From an uncultured Desulfovibrio sp. (GTDB taxonomy: Bacteria > Desulfobacterota > Desulfovibrionia > Desulfovibrionales > Desulfovibrionaceae): 6,310 nt of DNA. Location: positions 1 to 6,310 of the forward strand of contig CAMWPE010000146.1 in the NCBI GenBank assembly GCA_947176055.1. Reading direction: 5' to 3'. The notes under the pieces are model-generated. The model was not told the DNA's origin and made no database searches. It saw nothing but the letters and a program-made list of their open reading frames with translations. A program made the translations under genes and the position numbers. Of this stretch, positions 1 through 6,310 are shown in pieces; the first letter of the stretch is position 1, and each line of letters begins with the position of its first letter.

Positions 1-1830
1 GAGCTGGCTTATCTGAACAAGGGGTTGGGCATAGAATGCAATGACGAAAGGACGGGCGAGACGCACGTATTCGAGGCCGGAGGCGGTTTGCGCCAGGTTG
101 TGGAAGATCTTAATTCCGGCCAGAATGGAATTAATTCGGTAATCGAAGGGAGCGCGACCGCGGGCAATGTGAACGTGGATTTCGCCATGCAATACACCGG
201 CGGCTATAAGGAAAATGTGCTTACATTCGCCAATAATATCCGCACGCAGGAAGGCGGAACGCATCTGGTGGGCTTTCGGCAGGCCCTTACGCGCGCCATA
301 AACGGCTATATAAAAAACCAGCCGGAGCTTTTGAAGAAAATCAAGGATTCTGTCCTTACGGGCGACGACGTGCGCGAAGGGCTGACAGCGATTGTGAGCG
401 TAAAATTGCCCAGTCCTCAATTTGAGGGCCAGACAAAAACAAAACTGGGCAACAGCGACGTAGCGGGCTATGTTTCGCAGATTGTGTACGACAAATTATC
501 CGTGTTTTTTGAGGAAAATCCCCGCGATATTCGCGCCATCATTGACAAAGCCATAGACGCGGCCAAGGCGCGGGAGGCGGCCAGGCGCGCCAAGGAGCTT
601 GTCAGGCGCAAGGGAGCCCTTTCGGATAATTCCCTGCCGGGGAAACTCGCCGATTGTCAAAGCAAGGATCCCGAAGAATCGGAATTGTTTATTGTCGAGG
701 GCGATTCGGCCGGCGGCTCCGCCAAGCAGGGACGCAATCCCAAAAACCAGGCCATACTTCCCCTGCGCGGCAAGATCCTCAATACGGAAAGAACCCGTTT
801 TGACAAAATGCTGGCCAATCGCGAGGTTAAAGCCCTGATTACGGCCATGGGCGCGGGTCTGGGCAAGGAAGATCTGGATTTAAACAAATTGCGTTATCAT
901 AAAATCGTCATCATGACCGACGCGGATGTCGACGGAGCCCATATCCGCACACTCCTGCTTACCTTTTTCTTCCGCCGCTATGAGGAGATGGTAAAACAGG
1001 GTTATATCTACATAGCCCAGCCCCCGCTTTATCGGGCTCACAACGCGAAGTTCGAGAAATTCATCAAGGATGACGCGGAGCTAAATAGCTTTCTTCTTTC
1101 GCGAATTAGTCAGGACGCGGAGATTGTGGCCGCGAATGGCAAAAAATTCGCGGGAAAATCCCTGATAAAATTCCTGGAAAATATTGAAAATCTGGAAATG
1201 AAGGTCAAGGAAGCCGAATCCGGCGGTTTGCCGGCGGATCTCTTTTTCGCGCTTGTCTCCGCTCCCATGCTCATAGAACAGGGTAATTTTGTGGAAATGG
1301 TCGGCGACGCCGGAAGCGATTTTGGCAAGTGGCTCGCCGACCATAATTACGAGGCAAAACTTGAAAAGGAACTGGACTCCGACGAAGGCGTGGAGAGACT
1401 GTTCGCCGGTTTTGTAAGCAAAGGCGGGCATTACACAAGGCGGGGCAAGGAATTCTTCTCCTCCCGGCTGTATCGCAAAACCTGGCGTCTCTTCGCCGAT
1501 ATAGTCGAGCAATGCGGCGGCCTGGCTTTTTCCCTAAAGACAAAAGATTCCGAGCGGAAGATTGACTCTTTGTTCAAGCTTCTGGAAGCCGCGCTTGAGG
1601 AAGCTAGAAAAGGCATTAATATCCAGAGATACAAAGGTCTGGGCGAAATGAACCCGGAACAGCTCTGGGCTACGACCATGAATCCGGAAAATCGCACTCT
1701 CCTGCGCGTGTCCGTCGAAAACGCATCCGCCGCGTCCGAAGCTTTTGAAGAACTTATGGGCGAAAGGGTGGAGCCTAGACGGGAGTTCATAGAACGCAAC
1801 GCCCTGGCCGTCGAAGATCTGGATATTTAA
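1..1830 (+). CDS. gyrB: DNA gyrase subunit B, 5' end missing
   Basis: ATPase subunit of DNA gyrase, the cytoplasmic A2B2 type II topoisomerase that adds negative supercoils. The frame is open from base 1; 609 residues are visible. The conserved residues align with E. coli GyrB at a constant offset of 191: transducer Lys (QTK) at visible residue 146 (E. coli K337), TOPRIM Glu of VEGDSAGG at 233 (E424) and the metal-binding DADVDG at 307-312 (D498, D500). About 191 residues (most of the GHKL ATP-binding domain) are therefore missing, and the full protein would be near 800 residues. Roughly residues 359-541 match in size the long insertion of Gram-negative GyrB, before QRYKGLGEMNPEQLW at 542-556, the GyrA-contacting tail motif. 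Residue 256, equivalent to E. coli quinolone-region K447, is Arg, a common natural variant; the D426 equivalent is unchanged. The TAA stop lies 15 bases before a small membrane gene in the same frame. Confidence 0.98.
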   Translation, partial: ELAYLNKGLGIECNDERTGETHVFEAGGGLRQVVEDLNSGQNGINSVIEGSATAGNVNVDFAMQYTGGYKENVLTFANNIRTQEGGTHLVGFRQALTRAINGYIKNQPELLKKIKDSVLTGDDVREGLTAIVSVKLPSPQFEGQTKTKLGNSDVAGYVSQIVYDKLSVFFEENPRDIRAIIDKAIDAAKAREAARRAKELVRRKGALSDNSLPGKLADCQSKDPEESELFIVEGDSAGGSAKQGRNPKNQAILPLRGKILNTERTRFDKMLANREVKALITAMGAGLGKEDLDLNKLRYHKIVIMTDADVDGAHIRTLLLTFFFRRYEEMVKQGYIYIAQPPLYRAHNAKFEKFIKDDAELNSFLLSRISQDAEIVAANGKKFAGKSLIKFLENIENLEMKVKEAESGGLPADLFFALVSAPMLIEQGNFVEMVGDAGSDFGKWLADHNYEAKLEKELDSDEGVERLFAGFVSKGGHYTRRGKEFFSSRLYRKTWRLFADIVEQCGGLAFSLKTKDSERKIDSLFKLLEAALEEARKGINIQRYKGLGEMNPEQLWATTMNPENRTLLRVSVENASAASEAFEELMGERVEPRREFIERNALAVEDLDI

Positions 1831-1845
1831 ACAAAGCGAAATTTT

Positions 1846-2157
1846 ATGCCGCCGGAATTTATAGGTAAAAAAAATAACTGGCTCGCGTGGCTCTCGGTCG
1901 TTTGCGGCTGGTTGGCGTGCGCCTTTTGTTGCCTTGTCCTCACCGTTGAGCTGGAGGTTTATCCCCAGGCTTACGCCACCCTTTTCCCGGCGATTCTTAT
2001 CATCCTGTTCGGCAATATTTTCGTTTTTCTGTTTATAGTCAATCGTTGGGGATCGTCGTCGCGCGCCTTGTTGTCCGCGGTGATCAGGGTCTGCGCGGGA
2101 GAAGCGTTGCTCCTCGCGGGTTTGTATTGCCTGGGCAGATTCGGTTTTGGCGGTTAG
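1846..2157 (+). CDS. small three-helix membrane protein, unrecognised
   Basis: Unrecognised 103-residue hydrophobic protein between gyrB and gyrA. Three likely membrane helices can be read at about residues 13-34, 43-65 and 75-97. Lys8-Lys9 precede the first helix and Arg67 and Arg73 lie between the second and third, while the first loop carries Glu35 and Glu37; by the positive-inside rule the N-terminus would be cytoplasmic and the C-terminus outside. It has six cysteines, four clustered in helix 1 (20, 25, 28, 29). There is no signal peptidase site and no catalytic motif I can name. The ATG is the sixth codon after the gyrB stop and in the same frame. No convincing Shine-Dalgarno precedes it, so coupling to gyrB translation is plausible. 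The size and charge pattern loosely recall small accessory proteins of the AtpI type, but I see no diagnostic residues. Coding status is likely, from the long open frame and coherent helix pattern, but not proven. Confidence 0.62.
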   Translation: MPPEFIGKKNNWLAWLSVVCGWLACAFCCLVLTVELEVYPQAYATLFPAILIILFGNIFVFLFIVNRWGSSSRALLSAVIRVCAGEALLLAGLYCLGRFGFGG

Positions 2158-2240
2158 GACGCCAACTCGCCGAAAGGATCCGGTTTTTCGAGATCAAAAA
2201 AACGCGACTCGACTATAAGCCCGTTTCGCACACATTTTCG

Positions 2241-2261
2241 CCGCGATCGCGCGGTTTATTT
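2241..2261 (+). terminator. short GC hairpin with T-rich flank before gyrA
   Basis: CCGCG (2241-2245) pairs with CGCGG (2250-2254) around an ATCG loop, and TTTATTT follows (2255-2261). A G-T wobble (2240/2255) can extend the stem by one pair. The stem is short and the T tract interrupted, so as a terminator it would be weak. It could instead act as an attenuator or a translation-modulating structure, because its 3' arm ends 10 bases before the gyrA ribosome-binding site. The same bases contain the palindrome CGCGATCGCG (2242-2251), which might be a protein site. The structure is seen in the sequence; its function is inferred. Confidence 0.35.
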
Positions 2262-2264
2262 CCT

Positions 2265-2269
2265 GGGGA
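2265..2269 (+). promoter_or_regulatory. ribosome-binding site of gyrA
   Basis: GGGGA lies 6 bases before the gyrA ATG and is the only purine block at proper spacing. It is a moderate match to the anti-Shine-Dalgarno complement and supports the ATG at 2276 as the start, together with the fit of the N-terminus to GyrA (the catalytic Tyr falls at 123, against 122 in E. coli). Confidence 0.55.
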
Positions 2270-2275
2270 TTAAAA

Positions 2276-4831
2276 ATGGCGGAAACGCTTCCGGAAGCTC
2301 ATCCAGAAATTAATATCGAAAAAGAGCTCAGACAGTCCTATCTTGAATACTCGCTCTCCGTAATAATCGGTCGCGCTTTGCCCGACGCGAGGGACGGTCT
2401 AAAACCCGTTCATAGGCGCATTATGTACGCCCAGTACGAATTGAGCAATAATTACAACAGACCGCATAAAAAATCCGCGCGCGTTGTGGGCGATGTCATA
2501 GGCAAATACCATCCGCATGGCGACTCGGCCGTGTACGACGCTCTCGTAAGAATGGCCCAGAATTTTTCCATGCGCGATCCTCTGGTGGACGGCCAAGGAA
2601 ATTTTGGCTCCATAGACGGCGATTCTCCGGCGGCCATGAGATATACAGAAGTCCGCATGTCTCGCCTGGCTCAAGAATTCCTCGACGATCTCGATAAAAA
2701 TACCGTTGATTTCCGGCCTAATTACGACAACACTCTTTCCGAGCCTTCGGTAATGCCCACGAAGGTGCCAAATTTGCTGTTAAACGGCTCCTCCGGAATA
2801 GCCGTGGGCATGGCGACCAATATCCCGCCGCATAATCTGGGCGAACTTTGCGACGGTCTCGTAGCCTTACTGGAAAATCCCCATATTTCCATAGACGAAT
2901 TGATGAAATATATTAAAGGCCCCGATTTTCCCACGGCCGGCTCAATCTACGCGGGCAAAGGACTCCGCGACGCTTACTGCACGGGGCGCGGAAGCATCAA
3001 GACGCGGGGCAAGATAGAGCTTGAGGAACGGAAAAAAGGCCTGCAATCCCTAGTGATTACGGAAATACCTTTTGGTTTGAACAAATCGTCGTTGGTGGAA
3101 AAAATCGCGGCTCTCGTTAATGATCGCAAGATTGACGGAATCACCGATTTGCGCGACGAATCCGACCGGAAGGGCATCAGGATAGTGGCCGATTTAAAAA
3201 GGGGCGTTATTCCGGACATTATTATTAATTCCCTCTATAAATATACGCCTCTGGAAAACGGATTTGGCATAAATATGCTGGCCGTGCGGGATAATCGGCC
3301 TGTGTTGCTGAATCTGAAGACAGCCTTGTCCTGCTTTCTCGATCACCGGAGAGAAGTGGTCATTCGCAGGACGCGTTATGATCTGGAAAAAGCCCGTCTC
3401 CGCGCCCATATTTTGGAAGGATTGCGAAAGGCGATCGACAATATAGACGCCGTTATCGCCTTGATTCGTTCGTCCTCCAGTCCAGAAAAGGCCCGCGAAG
3501 GGCTGATGGAGCAATTCGCCTTTACCGAGGTTCAGGCCAGGGCGATTCTTGATATGCGTCTGCAGAGACTCACCGGATTGCAGAGGGAGGAGCTCGCTAG
3601 CGAATATAAAGACGTTCTCGCGAGTATAGAATTTTACGAATCCATCCTGGGTCGCCCGGAGATATTAAAAGAAGAGATAAAAAAAGAAATTGAGAATCTC
3701 AAAAAGACTTTCGCCACACCAAGAAAAACCCGGATTATACAGGAAGCTATAGACGATATAGATATTGAGGACCTCATACCGGACGACGAAGTTGTAATTA
3801 CCTTGTCGCGCCGCGGCTATATAAAAAGAACAAGCCTCGAGAATTATCAGCAACAGAAAAGGGGGGGCAAGGGTATAGCCGGCGCGCAGGTGGCCGAAGA
3901 CGACTATGTGCAGGAATTTTTGACTACCACCAATCATCAATATCTTTGCTTGTTCACAAACAAGGGAAGGATGCATCAACTTCGGGCGCACCAGGTTCCG
4001 GAAGGAAGCAGAACGGCCAAAGGAGCGCATATAAATAATCTGTTGCCCATGGAAGAGGGAGAATGGATAACAACGGCTCTCGCCTTGCGCGAATTTTCCG
4101 ACGATAAATATTTTATGTTTATAACCAGGGGGGGGATGGTAAAGAAGAGCGCCGCATCCCTCTACGCGCGCTGTCGCAAAAACGGCGTAATGGCCGTAGG
4201 GCTTAAGGAAGACGACGAGCTAGTGGTCGCTCGTTTGATAGGCAAAGACAACGATATGGTAATCGCGACGGCCGACGGGTTCGCCATCCGTTTCTCCTGC
4301 GACGATATCCGGTCAATGGGGCGGGCCGCGGCCGGAGTAAAAGGGATCGGCTTGCGTCGTCAGGATAAAGTGGTGGCGGGAGTAGATTTAAAGAAAGACG
4401 ATCAGACGACTGAAATAATGTCCATTTCCGCCAATGGCTACGGCAAAAGAACGCGGGTCGATTTATATAGATCCCAGAGCCGAGGCGGCAAGGGTATTAT
4501 AAATTTCCGGGTCACCGCGAAAACCGGCCAGGTAGTCGGCGCGATGCCCGTGAGGGATACCGATAGTCTGGTTTTGCTAACTTCGGCCAACAAGGTAGTG
4601 AGAGTGGGCGTGGACGAAATTGGTAGCAAAGGCAGGGCTACTTCGGGAGTTATAATAGTCAGGATGGATCCAGGGGCGAAAGTCGTAGGTTTTGACAAGG
4701 TGGAAGAAAGCAAGCAGGCGGAAGCGAAGGAAATAATGGACGCGCTGGAGGAGGAAGAGAAGAATATTGAAATCGCGGGGAAGCCCGCGGAGCCGGAGAA
4801 GCAAGGGGACGATGCCGAAGCGGATGAGTAA
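2276..4831 (+). CDS. gyrA: DNA gyrase subunit A, complete
   Basis: Breakage-reunion subunit of DNA gyrase, 851 residues, normal family length. The catalytic Tyr123 sits in MRYTE (E. coli Tyr122) with Arg122 beside it. The quinolone-contact residues Ser84 and Asp88, in HPHGDSAVYD, are wild type. The N-terminal winged-helix, tower and coiled-coil core runs to about residue 500. The beta-pinwheel that wraps DNA follows, opening with the GyrA box QKRGGKG at 527-533; a second copy-like motif, QSRGGKG, is at 734-740. The presence of the GyrA box marks this as gyrase rather than ParC. The C-terminus from about residue 809 is strongly charged and ends acidic; in E. coli the acidic GyrA tail modulates DNA wrapping. 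Two long G runs lie in the pinwheel coding region (see repeats). A 118-base spacer separates the gene from the upstream small ORF. Its last codons overlap the next gene, so both probably share a transcript. Confidence 0.98.
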   Translation: MAETLPEAHPEINIEKELRQSYLEYSLSVIIGRALPDARDGLKPVHRRIMYAQYELSNNYNRPHKKSARVVGDVIGKYHPHGDSAVYDALVRMAQNFSMRDPLVDGQGNFGSIDGDSPAAMRYTEVRMSRLAQEFLDDLDKNTVDFRPNYDNTLSEPSVMPTKVPNLLLNGSSGIAVGMATNIPPHNLGELCDGLVALLENPHISIDELMKYIKGPDFPTAGSIYAGKGLRDAYCTGRGSIKTRGKIELEERKKGLQSLVITEIPFGLNKSSLVEKIAALVNDRKIDGITDLRDESDRKGIRIVADLKRGVIPDIIINSLYKYTPLENGFGINMLAVRDNRPVLLNLKTALSCFLDHRREVVIRRTRYDLEKARLRAHILEGLRKAIDNIDAVIALIRSSSSPEKAREGLMEQFAFTEVQARAILDMRLQRLTGLQREELASEYKDVLASIEFYESILGRPEILKEEIKKEIENLKKTFATPRKTRIIQEAIDDIDIEDLIPDDEVVITLSRRGYIKRTSLENYQQQKRGGKGIAGAQVAEDDYVQEFLTTTNHQYLCLFTNKGRMHQLRAHQVPEGSRTAKGAHINNLLPMEEGEWITTALALREFSDDKYFMFITRGGMVKKSAASLYARCRKNGVMAVGLKEDDELVVARLIGKDNDMVIATADGFAIRFSCDDIRSMGRAAAGVKGIGLRRQDKVVAGVDLKKDDQTTEIMSISANGYGKRTRVDLYRSQSRGGKGIINFRVTAKTGQVVGAMPVRDTDSLVLLTSANKVVRVGVDEIGSKGRATSGVIIVRMDPGAKVVGFDKVEESKQAEAKEIMDALEEEEKNIEIAGKPAEPEKQGDDAEADE
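3857..3867 (+). repeat. A4G7 homopolymer run in the gyrA GyrA-box codons
   Basis: Four A followed by seven G encode the Lys-Arg-Gly-Gly part of the GyrA box. The run is in frame as read, since the conserved box and everything after it are intact. Loss of one G would bring in a TAG at 3876-3878, giving a product of about 533 residues that ends at the junction between catalytic core and pinwheel. Gain of one G, or a ribosomal -1 shift on the G-GGG-GGC heptamer, would read 56 more codons to a TAA at 4036-4038. Confidence 0.9.
4128..4135 (+). repeat. G8 homopolymer run in gyrA
   Basis: Eight consecutive G encode part of Arg618-Gly619-Gly620 in the GyrA pinwheel. The frame is correct as read, because the conserved sequence continues on both sides. 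Loss of one G would create a TAA at 4140-4142 almost at once; gain of one would end at a TAA at 4204-4206. Confidence 0.9.
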
Positions 4832-5648
4832 AAACGCTTTTTATCAGGCTTTTGGAACCATTTGCATTGTCGCGCTTCTTGGCATATCCATATGCGGTTG
4901 CGACAGGCGCGCTTTGCTGGCGGATGATCTCGAAATGGCTAAAGAAGCGTTGCTGGAAGGCAATATGCCTCTCTGCGAAAGGCTCGCGGAAAGATTTTTG
5001 CGCGAGGAGCGCGATCCCGAAAAAAGATGGGAAGCCTGGAATCTGCTTATTAAAGCGATAAACCACAACTCGCCGCAACCTCGCGCGACGCTGGAATGCC
5101 TGGATGTAATGCTTGTCGAATACGAAGAGAACGAGTCGCGCGAGGCTGAAATTTTGCCGCTGATCGGGAAATACAATTTCGATTTGCGACATTATGACAC
5201 GGCTGTCAAAGCGTGGAGCGTTTATATAGATCTGGGCGGATTAACAGAGACGCAAAGAATTAACGGCTACAGGCAACTAGCCGCATCCCAGTTCGGTTTG
5301 CGACATTTCGCGGCGGGGGAGGAAACTTTAAATCAGTGCCTGGGTTTGCCGGCTCCCGAGCATGAGAAAATTTATTGCATGCTTGACCTCGCGGACGTAA
5401 ATATCGCGCAGGAAAAATGGCAGGACGTAGCGGATCTCTGCCAGCAAATTCTGGACGCCGAACCTGACGAAAACGCGCTCGGCATGGCCGGTTATTTAAG
5501 GGGTGACGCTCTGGAACAGCTGGGAAATTATAAGAGCGCCATAGAACAATTCCTCGAAGCGAAAAAAACTTATCCCAATCCCGCCGTCATTGAGAACAGG
5601 ATAGCGCATCTTCAATTAATTCTAAAGAATAAAAAAGAAAGCAAATGA
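4812..5648 (+). CDS. TPR-like lipoprotein of unknown partner
   Basis: Predicted 278-residue exported lipoprotein. Lys3, Arg4 and Lys7 precede a hydrophobic stretch (about residues 13-28) and a lipobox ending Ile-Cys-Gly-Cys, with Cys30 as the lipidated residue. Asp31 at +2 is the inner-membrane retention signal in E. coli Lol sorting; whether that rule holds in this organism is unknown. The mature part is helical with tetratricopeptide-like hairpins. The clearest, at about residues 222-256, has the alternating small and aromatic pattern of a TPR (YLRGDALEQLGNYKSAIEQF); weaker ones are near 115-140, 152-176 and 188-217. No enzyme motif is seen, so a protein-binding scaffold role is inferred. 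The start is uncertain: ATG 4812 has AAGGGG only three bases upstream and GGAGAAG further back; ATG 4824 lies within ATGAGTAA, overlapping the gyrA stop; a TTG at 4767 would put 15 unlikely residues before the signal. The stop overlaps purF as ATGA. Confidence 0.85.
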   Translation: MPKRMSKNAFYQAFGTICIVALLGISICGCDRRALLADDLEMAKEALLEGNMPLCERLAERFLREERDPEKRWEAWNLLIKAINHNSPQPRATLECLDVMLVEYEENESREAEILPLIGKYNFDLRHYDTAVKAWSVYIDLGGLTETQRINGYRQLAASQFGLRHFAAGEETLNQCLGLPAPEHEKIYCMLDLADVNIAQEKWQDVADLCQQILDAEPDENALGMAGYLRGDALEQLGNYKSAIEQFLEAKKTYPNPAVIENRIAHLQLILKNKKESK

Positions 5649-6310
5649 TCATTCATGAATGCGGGCTGTTTGGTATTTATAGGCATGAAGACGCGGCGCG
5701 TCTAACCTATTTCGGTTTATACGCCCAACAGCATCGCGGCCAGGAGAGCGCGGGCATAACGACAATCGATAACGGCGTCATGCGCGATTACAAAGGCATG
5801 GGGCTTGTCCCGGACGTTTTTTCCGAAAGCGCGCTGGATTCCCTGCCAGGCGATATCGCCATCGGACACGCGCGTTATTCGACCACTGGCAAAAGCTCCG
5901 CCAGAAACGCTCAACCCTTAATCGCCCGTTTTAAGGGAAAAGATATCGCCGTAGCCCATAATGGCAATCTGGTCAACGCGTCCGAATTAAGAGCGGAGCT
6001 GGAGAACGACGGCGCGATTTTCTCTACGGGCAACGACAGCGAAGTCTTCCTGCACCTGCTGGCGCGGGCGCTGAAAAGCGCTTCTCTCCCGGAAGCCGTT
6101 ATGAAGGCTTGCAAAAAACTGCGCGGCGCGTACTGCTTTTTAATAATATCGGGCGACACGATGATAGCCGTGCGCGACCCGCACGGTTTTCATCCTCTCG
6201 CGCTTGGCCGTTTAGGAATTAGTCCGGTGTTCGCCTCGGAAACTTGCGCTTTTGATCTGGTCGGGGCCCAATATGAGAGAAGCCTGGAACCGGGCGAAAT
6301 GCTGGTGATA
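5645..6310 (+). CDS. purF: amidophosphoribosyltransferase, 3' end missing
   Basis: Glutamine PRPP amidotransferase, which makes 5-phosphoribosylamine from PRPP and glutamine, the first committed step of cytoplasmic de novo purine synthesis. The window holds 222 residues, essentially the N-terminal Ntn-type glutaminase domain, and the frame is open at the edge; the phosphoribosyltransferase domain lies beyond. Cys6 in ECGLFGIY is the nucleophile, exposed after removal of a five-residue leader, shorter than the 11-residue propeptide of Bacillus PurF. Glutamine-site motifs follow: QHRGQESAG (29-37), GHARYSTTG (74-82), HNGNL (105-109) and GNDSE (129-133). At 178-185 it reads DPHGFHPL, where most relatives I recall have GFRPL. 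The ATG shares bases with the lipoprotein stop (ATGA) and has only a weak purine-rich AAGAAAG upstream, so translational coupling is likely. Glucosamine synthase (GlmS) shares the fold, but RDPHGF and QHRGQESAG fit PurF. Confidence 0.96.
   Translation, partial: MIIHECGLFGIYRHEDAARLTYFGLYAQQHRGQESAGITTIDNGVMRDYKGMGLVPDVFSESALDSLPGDIAIGHARYSTTGKSSARNAQPLIARFKGKDIAVAHNGNLVNASELRAELENDGAIFSTGNDSEVFLHLLARALKSASLPEAVMKACKKLRGAYCFLIISGDTMIAVRDPHGFHPLALGRLGISPVFASETCAFDLVGAQYERSLEPGEMLVI

Noticed and set aside
766..768. Arg in GyrB at the position of E. coli K447, a quinolone-resistance site
   Set aside because: Arg is a conservative and common natural residue here (LPLRGK in many bacteria). GyrA Ser84 and Asp88 are wild type, so there is no sign of target-based resistance.
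1081..1512. A 143-codon minus strand open frame within gyrB
   Set aside because: It is antisense to the conserved gyrB coding sequence, with no domain or start signal. Such shadows are expected opposite long ORFs of this composition.
1828..1845. A possible terminator between gyrB and the small membrane gene
   Set aside because: The 15-base gap holds no inverted repeat and only a short T stretch.
2214..2219. TATAAG as a possible -10 box for a gyrA promoter
   Set aside because: No acceptable -35 element lies 16-18 bases upstream (AGATCA at 17). A promoter in this spacer is possible but not supported by the sequence alone.
2046..2273. A 75-codon + strand frame starting with TTG inside the small membrane gene and ending just before the gyrA ATG
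   Set aside because: It is Arg-rich, shows no fold or motif, has a weak start codon, and overlaps the better-supported membrane ORF for half its length. It looks like an out-of-frame shadow continuing into the spacer.
4659..5192. A 177-codon minus strand open frame across the gyrA end and the lipoprotein gene
   Set aside because: It is wholly antisense to two genes with clear coding evidence, and its composition (Pro, Arg and Phe runs) is that of a complement frame, with no recognisable domain.
1..6310. Mobile elements, CRISPR arrays, tRNA or rRNA genes, or a defence island
   Set aside because: No spaced direct repeats, terminal inverted repeats, transposase motifs or structural RNA signatures were seen. 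Coding sequence fills nearly the whole window with housekeeping genes, and no stretch over 300 bases lacks a gene.

Overview
This window is a stretch of housekeeping chromosome in which every gene runs on the + strand: the 3' three quarters of gyrB, a small three-helix membrane protein gene, a complete gyrA, a TPR-type lipoprotein gene, and the 5' part of purF, which runs off the right edge. Base composition looks balanced between AT and GC. Codon choice is relaxed even in the gyrase genes: Ile ATA and Arg AGA/AGG are used freely. That would fit a slow-growing or host-associated lineage with weak codon selection, but this is inference.

The likely source is a Gram-negative bacterium, probably a deltaproteobacterium (Desulfobacterota, Desulfovibrio-like). 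The reasons are that GyrB keeps the long insertion typical of the Escherichia coli class within its C-terminal half, and that GyrA reads like Desulfovibrionaceae GyrA as far as I remember it (not checked by a search). A gyrB-gyrA-lipoprotein order also fits my memory of that group. No phylum-level claim here is firm.

Layout: gyrB ends at 1830. After 15 bases a 103-codon hydrophobic ORF follows in the same frame (1846-2157). A 118-base spacer (2158-2275) carries a short GC hairpin with a T-rich flank just before the gyrA ribosome-binding site. gyrA (2276-4831) then overlaps the start of the lipoprotein gene, and the lipoprotein stop codon overlaps the purF start as ATGA. The last three genes are therefore tightly packed and probably translationally coupled.

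GyrB and GyrA form the A2B2 DNA gyrase that introduces negative supercoils using ATP. PurF starts de novo purine synthesis. The lipoprotein is a helical-repeat scaffold of unknown partner, and the small membrane protein is unrecognised. No mobile element, CRISPR array, tRNA or rRNA was seen, and no clearly new multi-gene system. The features most worth a second look are the extra membrane gene between the gyrase genes, the hairpin before gyrA, and two long G runs inside the part of gyrA that encodes the DNA-wrapping domain, where loss of one G gives an almost immediate stop.
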